Origin: Pseudomonas chlororaphis
GTDB lineage: Bacteria > Pseudomonadota > Gammaproteobacteria > Pseudomonadales > Pseudomonadaceae
Direction: 5' to 3'
Assembly (NCBI RefSeq): GCF_001921865.1
Contig: NZ_MSCT01000012.1
Coordinates: 55,579 to 119,578 of the forward strand
DNA: 64,000 bases
The notes below the pieces were generated by a model. That model ran no database searches and was not told the origin of the DNA. It worked only from the letters and a program-made list of their open reading frames with translations. Numbering within the stretch: position 1 is the first letter of the stretch; each line of letters starts with the position of its first letter. A program made the position numbers and the translations under genes. Positions 17,988 through 24,863 of the stretch are shown here, piece by piece.

Positions 17988-19319
17988 GTGAGCGAACAAA
18001 GCCGCTTCTGGCATCCCATGCTGCACCCCAACGAAATGCAACAACGCGAGCCGATCCGTATCGTTCGCGGCGATGGCTGCTATGTCTATGACGACCAGGG
18101 CCACCAGCTGGTGGACGGTGTCGCCGGGTTGTGGAACGTCAACGTCGGCCACAACCGCAAGGAAGTGAAGGCGGCGATCACCGCCCAGCTGGACGAGCTG
18201 GAATACTTCCAGCTGTTCGACGGCGTCAGCCATCCGCGCGCCGAAGAGCTGTCGCGGGTGGTGATGAACCTGCTGGAACCCGAGGACATGCGCCGCGTGG
18301 CCTTCAGCTCCGGCGGCTCGGACGCCATCGAGACCGCGTTGAAGCTGGCCCGCCAGTACTGGAAACTCGAAGGCCAAGCGGACCGCACCAAGTTCATCTC
18401 ATTGCGCCAGGGCTACCACGGCACCCACTTCGGCGGCGCCTCGGTGAACGGCAACACGGTGTTCCGGCGCAACTACGAGCCCCTGCTGCCGGGCTGCTTC
18501 CATGTCGATACGCCCTGGCTGTACCGCAACCCCTACAGCCAGGACCCGGAAGAGCTCGGCAAGATCTGCGCCGACCTCCTCGAGCGGGAAATCCAGTTCC
18601 AGAGCCCCGACACGGTGGCGGCCTTCATTGCCGAGCCGATCCAGGGCGCCGGCGGCGTGATCGTGCCGCCGGCCAACTACTGGCCGCTGATCCGCGAGGT
18701 CTGCGACAAGTACGGCGTGCTGCTGATCGCCGACGAAGTGGTGACCGGGTTCGGCCGTAGCGGCTCGATGTTCGGCAGCCGCCTGTGGGGCGTGAAGCCC
18801 GACATCATGTGCCTGGCCAAGGGCATCACCTCCGGCTACATCCCCCTGGGCGCCACCGTGGTCAACGAACGGATCGAGGCCGCCTTCGCGAAGAACGGCA
18901 ACTTCACCGGCGCGATCATGCACGGCTACACCTACTCCGGGCACCCGGTGGCGTGCGCGGCGGCCCTGGCCAGCCTCGACATCGTGGTCAAGGAGGACCT
19001 GCCGGCCAACGCGGCGAAGATGGGCGACTACATGCTCAAGCAACTGCTGCCGTTCGCCGAGCGTTTCGAGCGCGTCGGCGAGGTGCGCGGCAAGGGCCTG
19101 ATGGTCGCCCTCGACCTGGTGGCCGACAAGCGCACCCGCGAGCCGATCGACCCCATGGGCGGTTATGCCAACCAGGTGGCGCAGATCGCCCGCGACAACG
19201 GGGTGATGGTGCGCCCGGTAGGGACCAAGATCATCCTGTCGCCGCCGCTGGTGATCCAGCCGGCGCAGATCGATGCCATCGTCGGCGCCCTGGAACTGGG
19301 CTTCACCCAGGCCCGCTGA
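17988..19319 (+). CDS. Class III (omega) aminotransferase
   Basis: A 443-residue PLP enzyme of the aspartate aminotransferase-like fold, class III, which moves an amino group from an amine or omega-amino acid to pyruvate or a 2-oxo acid. Visible motifs are SSGGSDAIETALKLAR, GYHGTHFGG, LIADEVVTGFGRSGSMFG (PLP-binding Asp) and the Schiff-base Lys in CLAKGITSGYIPLGA. A GTG start at 17988 is chosen because AGGAG lies 7 nt upstream and the protein then begins SEQSRFWHPMLHPNEMQ, like related enzymes. Followed by an intrinsic terminator at 19389. Substrate unknown. Confidence 0.85.
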   Translation: MSEQSRFWHPMLHPNEMQQREPIRIVRGDGCYVYDDQGHQLVDGVAGLWNVNVGHNRKEVKAAITAQLDELEYFQLFDGVSHPRAEELSRVVMNLLEPEDMRRVAFSSGGSDAIETALKLARQYWKLEGQADRTKFISLRQGYHGTHFGGASVNGNTVFRRNYEPLLPGCFHVDTPWLYRNPYSQDPEELGKICADLLEREIQFQSPDTVAAFIAEPIQGAGGVIVPPANYWPLIREVCDKYGVLLIADEVVTGFGRSGSMFGSRLWGVKPDIMCLAKGITSGYIPLGATVVNERIEAAFAKNGNFTGAIMHGYTYSGHPVACAAALASLDIVVKEDLPANAAKMGDYMLKQLLPFAERFERVGEVRGKGLMVALDLVADKRTREPIDPMGGYANQVAQIARDNGVMVRPVGTKIILSPPLVIQPAQIDAIVGALELGFTQAR

Positions 19320-19388
19320 GCCGGTCGCCGCAGCCTTGAACCGCGGGCCGCGCAGGCATTGATGCCGGCACGGCCCGCACGATCACGG

Positions 19389-19407
19389 AAAGCCCTTCGG
19401 GGCTTTT
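19389..19407 (+). terminator. Intrinsic terminator after the omega-aminotransferase
   Basis: AAAGCCC-TTCG-GGGCTTTT: 7-bp stem with a UUCG tetraloop and a short T-run, 70 bp after the stop codon. Confidence 0.7.
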
Positions 19408-19502
19408 CGCAGCCTGCAACAGCGGCTATAGGGAAAACAACTCCATGACCTTCAGAGGGTTACGACCCTCTTCTCATTCAATCATGAAGAGGCATTCGTC
19501 CC

Positions 19503-20180
19503 ATGCCTACGCCGAACGCCCCGCCGGATGCCCAGCAGCTTGGCCAACGCTGCATCGCCGCCTTCACCCAAGTGGTGCCGGCAACGCTATGCGCCTTCTA
19601 TCGCATCGACTCGCAATTGCAGGCCGGGCATTTCTCGCTCTACCACATGAGCCAGCAGATGCACGACGCCTACCTGCAACGCTACCGCCACTACGACCCC
19701 CTGCGCCCGCGCAACTGCCTGGCGGCGGGCCGCCCGGTGCTGTCGCTGCACATGGGCATGGCCCAGCAGGGCCGGCATGAAACCGAGGTCTACCAGGGTT
19801 TCCTGCAGCGCCACGGCGTGCTGGATGTGGTGGAAATCCTCGCGCGCAATGCCGGCGGCAGCCCGATTGCCGGCTTGTCGCTGCTGCGCGACGCCAGCCT
19901 CGGCCCGTTCCAGCCCGGCGAACTGAGCACCCTGCAAGCGCTGCAAGGCCTGCTGGAGATCGCCGCCCAGGCCCCCTATTCGGCCGACGACGAACGCCTG
20001 GGTGGCCTGACCCCTCGGGAACGGCAGATCGCCTGGCTGCTGCGCGACGGCGCCTGCAACAAGACCATCGCCCAACAGCTGGCGCTCGGCTTGCCGACGG
20101 TCAAGACCCACCTGATCAACCTGTTCCGCAAGGTCGGGGTGAACAACCGCACCGAGCTGGTGAGCGCGCTGTTCCTGTAA
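19503..20180 (+). CDS. LuxR-family transcriptional regulator
   Basis: A 225-residue regulator with a C-terminal GerE HTH (LTPRERQIAWLLRDGACNKT, then GLPTVKTHLINLFRKVGV). The N-terminal 150 residues lack receiver-domain acidic residues and are GAF/autoinducer-like in length, so the input is probably a small ligand. The gene sits between the omega-aminotransferase and moaF on the same strand and is a good candidate regulator for this amine cluster. Confidence 0.78.
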   Translation: MPTPNAPPDAQQLGQRCIAAFTQVVPATLCAFYRIDSQLQAGHFSLYHMSQQMHDAYLQRYRHYDPLRPRNCLAAGRPVLSLHMGMAQQGRHETEVYQGFLQRHGVLDVVEILARNAGGSPIAGLSLLRDASLGPFQPGELSTLQALQGLLEIAAQAPYSADDERLGGLTPRERQIAWLLRDGACNKTIAQQLALGLPTVKTHLINLFRKVGVNNRTELVSALFL

Positions 20181-20270
20181 AAAAACCGCCGACTCAACCA
20201 TCCGGTTGATGGGCAACAACGGCTTGCACGCTGAACATGAGGTTCTTCTTCATCAGCCGAGAGCCGCCCC

Positions 20271-21098
20271 ATGAGCCAAGAACAACTGCCGCAACCCGAA
20301 TGGATCACCGTTGGCGCCCTGGCCGAGGGGTTTGCCGCCGACAACCATATCCTGCCCGCTCTCGACGTGTTTTCCGGCCGCAGCCTGACCCTGCATTTCG
20401 CCAACGGCTGGCGGATCGAACACCGGTTCGGCCCCCGGTCGCTGCACTGGCAGGACGCCGACAGCCCGGCCAGAGGCGAAAGCATTTATCGAGTGACATC
20501 AATACGTTCCGGTATTTACCTGGTGGACTTTCTCAAGTCGGAAGACGGCCAGACCCACTCGGTCAGCCTGATCCTCGACCTTGAGCAACGCATCTTTACC
20601 GCGGTCATCGGCCAGATGCCGAGCCAGGCGCAAACCCGCGTCGACCTGTTCAGCCGTGCCCTGGCCGGCGAAGAGCTGACCAGCGTCAAGGCGCAGTTCT
20701 TCCACGGCGGCATCGACGCCCCGCCGACCGCCAACGGCGCCCGCCATGCGCCGACCGACGAACTGGTGGGCCTGCGCAACCAGTACACCTACAGCGCCAC
20801 CGAAGCCTACGAGCACGTTTACCTGAACCGGAACTTCTACAGCTGGCAATGCCTCAAGGGGGTCGAGCAAGGCCTGGCGGACACCGACCGCTGCCATTAC
20901 TACAAGCTTGCCGAGCAGCTGTACCTGTTCGTCTGGCGCGAAAAGATCGTGCCGACCCTGGGCTTGGTGCTGATCGACCTGCGCGCCGGCCGCAGCGACG
21001 GCAAGATCTTCGGTTACCAGGGCAGCGACTTCGCCACGCCCAGCAACTTCCCGGTGGGCGCCCTCGCCCGGGTGCTGAACCTCACCACCCACCCCTGA
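20271..21098 (+). CDS. moaF: MoaF-family protein
   Basis: A 275-residue protein that I assign to the MoaF family: an N-terminal lipocalin-like MoaF domain (LTLHFANGWRIEHRFGPRSL, about 38-58) and a second half with the family-typical CHYYKLAEQLYLFVWREKIV. Despite the database label 'molybdenum cofactor biosynthesis F', MoaF was first described with MoaE, a short-chain dehydrogenase, in the monoamine regulon of Klebsiella. No signal peptide. Its place between a LuxR gene and an aminotransferase-SDR pair fits an accessory role in amine metabolism. Biochemical role unknown. Confidence 0.75.
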   Translation: MSQEQLPQPEWITVGALAEGFAADNHILPALDVFSGRSLTLHFANGWRIEHRFGPRSLHWQDADSPARGESIYRVTSIRSGIYLVDFLKSEDGQTHSVSLILDLEQRIFTAVIGQMPSQAQTRVDLFSRALAGEELTSVKAQFFHGGIDAPPTANGARHAPTDELVGLRNQYTYSATEAYEHVYLNRNFYSWQCLKGVEQGLADTDRCHYYKLAEQLYLFVWREKIVPTLGLVLIDLRAGRSDGKIFGYQGSDFATPSNFPVGALARVLNLTTHP

Positions 21099-21103
21099 CG
21101 CCT

Positions 21104-21176
21104 GTAGCCGCTGCCAAGCGCCAGCGCGGCTGCGTACGGCAACGCAGTTGCCGCCAAACCTGAGCTTGCGGTGCGT
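21104..21176. repeat. Copy of the 'gtagccgctgcc' dispersed repeat
   Basis: Gtagccgctgccaagcgcc at 21104 continues as a sequence similar to 17708-17780 (gctgcgtacgg, then cgcaa/ccgccaaacctg, then gcggtg). It fills the gap between moaF and the next aminotransferase. Confidence 0.6.
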
Positions 21177-21252
21177 CAGGCCGAACAGGTTGTGCGGATT
21201 GCGACGGCTACCCGGCGTAACTCCTATTCCAACATTCCACAGGACCTCGACC

Positions 21253-22635
21253 ATGACCCTTGGCCTCAACCTCGACCGCGTCGCCCGTTGCTACCAGTCC
21301 GAGCTGCAACTGTTCGCCGAACGCCACCCGCGCTCCGCCGGTTTCTATCAGGAAAACCTCAAGCACTGGCTGTACGGCGCGCCGTTGCACTGGATGCAGC
21401 AATGGCCCGGGCTGTACCCGATCCTGGTGGCCGACGCCCAGGGCGCGACGCTGACCGACTGCGATGGCAACCGCTACGTCGACTTCGCCCTGGGCGACAC
21501 CGGCGCCATGTTCGGCCATGGCCAGCCCGCCGTGGCCGAGGCCATCGGCCATCAGGCGCGGCACGGCTCGACCCTGATGCTGCCGACCGCTGACAGCCTG
21601 TGGGTCGGCAAGGAGCTGGTGCGGCGCTTTGGCCTGCCGTTCTGGCAGGTCACCACCTCCGCCACCGATGCCAACCGCTTCGTGCTGCGCCTGTGCCGGA
21701 TGATCACCGGGCGGGAGAAGGTCCTGGTGTTCAACTGCAACTACCACGGCAGCGTCGACGAGTCCCAGGTCGAGTTCGCCGCCGATGGCCGGATGATTCC
21801 CCGCGAAGGCGTGCACGCCAACGGCTTCAAGCACGACGCCACCACCCGCCTGGTGGAGTTCAACGACCTGGCCGCCCTGGAAGCGGCGTTGGCCCATGGC
21901 GATGTGGCCGCGGTGCTGACCGAACCCTTCATGACCAACGTCGGCATGGTGCCGCCCGCCCCCGGTTTCCACGCCGGGCTGCGCGAGCTGACCCGGCGTT
22001 TCGACGTGCCGCTGATCATCGACGAGACCCACACCATTTCCTGCGGTCCCGCCGGCTACAGCGGCGAAAACGGCCTGCAGCCGGACTTCTTCGTGCTCGG
22101 CAAATGCATCGCCGGCGGCATCCCCACCGCCGTCTGGGGCGCCAGCCAGGCCATGGCCGAGCGGATCTGGCAGGTGCTGCCGCACTTCCAGCCCGGGCAG
22201 GCGATCAACCATTTCGGCTTCGGCGGCACCCTGGCCGGCAACGCCTTGCAGATGGCGGCCATGCGCGCGACCTTCAGCGAGGTCATGAGCGAAGCCAACT
22301 ACGCGCACATGATCGCCCTGGCCGAACGCCTGCGCGACGGGGTCCAGGCGCTGATCGACAAGCATCGCCTGCCCTGGCACGTGACGCGGATCGGCGCGCG
22401 GGTCGAATACCTGTTCATGGACCGCGCGCCGCGCAACGGCGGCGAGGCCCACCACGCCCGCCACGGGCTGATCGAAGCCTACCTGCACCTGTACCTGCTC
22501 AACCGCGGGGTGTTGCTGACGCCGTTCCACAACATGGCGTTGCTGTGCCCGGCCGCCAGCACCGAAGACGTCGACCTGCACAACCGCCTGCTCGACGAGT
22601 GCCTGGCCACCGTCGCTCAAGGAGAACAGCCATGA
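21253..22635 (+). CDS. Class III aminotransferase, glutamate-1-semialdehyde-aminomutase-like
   Basis: A 460-residue PLP enzyme. Motifs are TDCDGNRYVDFALGDTGAMF, FNCNYHGSVDES, LIIDETHTISCGPAGYSG (PLP-binding Asp) and the Schiff-base Lys in VLGKCIAGGIPTAVWG. The overall pattern is closer to the glutamate-1-semialdehyde aminomutase branch than to the omega-transaminase at 17988. The start ATG 21253 has AGGA 8 nt upstream; the open frame reaches back to 21148 without a site. Its stop codon overlaps the start of the SDR (ATGA), so the two are coupled. Substrate unknown; not expected to be HemL because of the catabolic context. Confidence 0.82.
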   Translation: MTLGLNLDRVARCYQSELQLFAERHPRSAGFYQENLKHWLYGAPLHWMQQWPGLYPILVADAQGATLTDCDGNRYVDFALGDTGAMFGHGQPAVAEAIGHQARHGSTLMLPTADSLWVGKELVRRFGLPFWQVTTSATDANRFVLRLCRMITGREKVLVFNCNYHGSVDESQVEFAADGRMIPREGVHANGFKHDATTRLVEFNDLAALEAALAHGDVAAVLTEPFMTNVGMVPPAPGFHAGLRELTRRFDVPLIIDETHTISCGPAGYSGENGLQPDFFVLGKCIAGGIPTAVWGASQAMAERIWQVLPHFQPGQAINHFGFGGTLAGNALQMAAMRATFSEVMSEANYAHMIALAERLRDGVQALIDKHRLPWHVTRIGARVEYLFMDRAPRNGGEAHHARHGLIEAYLHLYLLNRGVLLTPFHNMALLCPAASTEDVDLHNRLLDECLATVAQGEQP

Positions 22636-23396
22636 TCCTCGACCTCACCGGGCGGGTCGCCCTGGTCACCGGTTCCGGCCAGGGCATCGGCCGCGCCATC
22701 GCCCAGCTGTTCGCCGCCCGCGGCGCCAAGGTGCTGCTCGCCACCCGCAGCGAAGCCTCCGGCGCCGAAACCCTGGAGCTGATCCGCGCGGCCGGCGGCA
22801 GCGCCGAGTTGCAGGTGCTGGACCTCGGCACCCGGGCCGCGGCCAACCAGGCGGTGGCCGCCGCGCTGCGGGCCTTCGGCGGGCTGGACCTGCTGATCCA
22901 CAACGCCGCGGTGTTTCCCATGCAGCCGCTTGCGCAACTGTCCGACGACATCCTGGAGACGACCCTGGCGGTGAACCTCAAGAGCTGTTTCTGGCTGACC
23001 CAGGCGGCGCTGCCGGCCCTGTGCCGGGCCGAACACCCGCGGATCGTCATCACCTCTTCGGTGACCGGGCCGCGCACGGCGATTCCCGGGCTGGCCCACT
23101 ACGCCGCGTCCAAGGCCGGGGTCAACGGCTTCATCCGCGCGGCGGCCCTGGAACTGGCCGCCCAGCGGATCACCGTCAACGGCGTCGAGCCCGGCCTGAT
23201 CGCCACCCAGGCCATGGCCAACCTCGGCGACTCGCCGGCCCTGGCCGGGAGCATCCCGCTCAAGCGCCTGGGCACCCCACAGGACATTGCCCACGCCATG
23301 CTGTTCCTGGCGTCCGAGCAGGCCGGCTACATCACCGGGCAGACCCTGGTCGTCGACGGCGGCGCCCTGCTGCCGGAGAACGCCCAGTTGGTTTGA
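22632..23396 (+). CDS. Short-chain dehydrogenase/reductase (SDR)
   Basis: A 254-residue classical SDR: cofactor motif TGSGQGIG near the N-terminus, NAA in LIHNAAVF, catalytic Ser in VITSSVTG and the YxxxK pair in HYAASKAGVN, with the C-terminal GYITGQTLVVDGGA. Translation is coupled to the upstream aminotransferase through an ATGA overlap, and GGAG lies just upstream. In the Klebsiella monoamine regulon the MoaF partner MoaE is also an SDR, which makes this neighbour notable. Probably reduces or oxidises the carbonyl product of the aminotransferase. Confidence 0.85.
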   Translation: MILDLTGRVALVTGSGQGIGRAIAQLFAARGAKVLLATRSEASGAETLELIRAAGGSAELQVLDLGTRAAANQAVAAALRAFGGLDLLIHNAAVFPMQPLAQLSDDILETTLAVNLKSCFWLTQAALPALCRAEHPRIVITSSVTGPRTAIPGLAHYAASKAGVNGFIRAAALELAAQRITVNGVEPGLIATQAMANLGDSPALAGSIPLKRLGTPQDIAHAMLFLASEQAGYITGQTLVVDGGALLPENAQLV

Positions 23397-23555
23397 CCGG
23401 CAGGCCGCGCGGGCCTGGCGCTAGCGCCGGGCCCGTCGGGCGTGGGCCGGCAAGGCCAACAGTATGTCCACTGCCCGGGCGCTTTGCGTGCGCCCGACAA
23501 ACAGCGCGCCGACGACGGGTATTGGCGAAGGCCGGACGCGATAGCGATTTTTTCG

Positions 23556-23572
23556 GTTGACTTAAAGTCAAC
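23556..23572 (+). promoter_or_regulatory. Palindromic operator in the MFS promoter (MerR-like layout)
   Basis: GTTGACTTAAAGTCAAC is a perfect 8-1-8 inverted repeat that contains a -35-like TTGACT (23557) with a -10-like TTAGAG at 23581 after an 18-bp spacer. Operators placed inside a long spacer are typical of MerR-family activators. It lies 52 bp upstream of the MFS gene. No MerR gene is present in the window. Confidence 0.5.
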
Positions 23573-23623
23573 TTCAACTTTTAGAGTCAGCGGCGCAGTC
23601 CCAGCCAGTCTTCGGAGAACGCC

Positions 23624-24826
23624 ATGACGTCCACAAAACCAGCCCTCCAGGCGTATGCCCCGGCCGCTAGCGGGTATTGGCCCGCGGTGCTCAATGTGCT
23701 GTTTGCCGGTATCGCGGCCGCCCTGCACATCGGCAAGGCGACCATCGCCCTGCCGGAATTGCAGCACGAGTTCGGACGCTCCCTGGAGTCGCTGAGCTGG
23801 ATCATTTCGGCCTTTCCCTTCGTCGGCGTGTTCGGCGGGATCGCCGCCGGCATCCTCGTCCAGCGCTGGGGCGACCGCTACCTGCTGGTGCTCGGCCTGC
23901 TGATCATGGCCGCCGCCAGCGCGCTGGGTTCCTGCCTGCACGACTTCCACGCCCTGGTGGCGACGCGCTTTGTCGAAGGCCTGGGGTTCGTCATCGTCGT
24001 GGTCGCGGCGCCGGCGGTGCTCAATCGCCTGGTGCCGGCTCCCCGGCGCAACCTGGCGTTCGGCATCTGGAGCACTTTCATGGCGTTCGGCATCGGCACT
24101 TCGCTGCTGTTCGGGCCGCTGCTGGGCGGCTGGCAACAGGGCTGGATCGCCGGAGCGGTCCTGACCCTGCTGGCGGCGCTGCTGTTGCCGCTGACCACCC
24201 CGCGAGACCCGCTGCCCCTGCGCCGCCAGGCGCAACCGGCCCTGCGCGACTCCCTGGGCAGCGTGCTGCGCGCCCGGCAGCCGCTGGTGATGGCGCTGAT
24301 CTTCAGCGCCTACAACCTGCAGTTCTTTGCGGTCATGGCCTTTCTGCCGGTATTCCTCATGCAGCGCGTCGGCCTGTCGATCGCCACCGCGGGGCTGGTC
24401 AGCGCCGCGATCGTGGCGGTGAATATCGTCGGCAACCTCAGCGCCGGCCTGCTGCTGTCGCGCGGGGTCCGCCCGCAAACCCTGCTCGCCGGCACCAGCA
24501 TCGTCATGGGGCTGTCCGGGATGGGGATCTTCCTGTCGATGACCCCCACCGAGCTGGTGATTCCGCTGTGTTTCTTTTTCTGCGCGGTGGCCGGCATGCT
24601 CCCGGCCACCATCCTCGCCAGCACGCCGCGGACTGCGCCGGAGCCGACGCTGATCCCGCTGTGCCTGGGGCTGGTCATGCAAGGCAACTACCTGGGCCAG
24701 GTTGTCGCGCCCATCGCCCTCAGCGCGGCCGTCGGCTATGCCGGCTGGTCCGCCCCGGCGGCGCTAGTGCTCGGCGCCGCGGTACTCGGCGTGGTCCTGG
24801 CGCTGCGGCTGAAAATACGGGCCTGA
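23624..24826 (+). CDS. MFS transporter
   Basis: A 400-residue major facilitator with 12 predicted hydrophobic segments and the loop 2-3 motif (GILVQRWGDRYLLVLGLLIM). The N-terminal half resembles CynX/NimT-type transporters. GGAG lies 7 nt before the ATG. It has its own promoter with the palindrome at 23556 and is convergent with the adenylation-reductase gene. It could export or import a small polar compound; direction and substrate are not readable. Confidence 0.82.
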   Translation: MTSTKPALQAYAPAASGYWPAVLNVLFAGIAAALHIGKATIALPELQHEFGRSLESLSWIISAFPFVGVFGGIAAGILVQRWGDRYLLVLGLLIMAAASALGSCLHDFHALVATRFVEGLGFVIVVVAAPAVLNRLVPAPRRNLAFGIWSTFMAFGIGTSLLFGPLLGGWQQGWIAGAVLTLLAALLLPLTTPRDPLPLRRQAQPALRDSLGSVLRARQPLVMALIFSAYNLQFFAVMAFLPVFLMQRVGLSIATAGLVSAAIVAVNIVGNLSAGLLLSRGVRPQTLLAGTSIVMGLSGMGIFLSMTPTELVIPLCFFFCAVAGMLPATILASTPRTAPEPTLIPLCLGLVMQGNYLGQVVAPIALSAAVGYAGWSAPAALVLGAAVLGVVLALRLKIRA

Positions 24827-24863
24827 GCCGCCGCCCGGTTACGCCACGCTGAAGGCGGCGCCC

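Noticed and set aside
20271..21098. Molybdenum cofactor biosynthesis role for the MoaF-family gene
   Set aside because: No other moa, mog or moe genes are near. The name comes from a monoamine-regulated gene and fits the amine context better.
21253..22635. HemL (glutamate-1-semialdehyde aminomutase)
   Set aside because: Related in fold, but translationally coupled to an SDR in a catabolic cluster and with a different N-terminal region; treated as a paralogue of unknown substrate.
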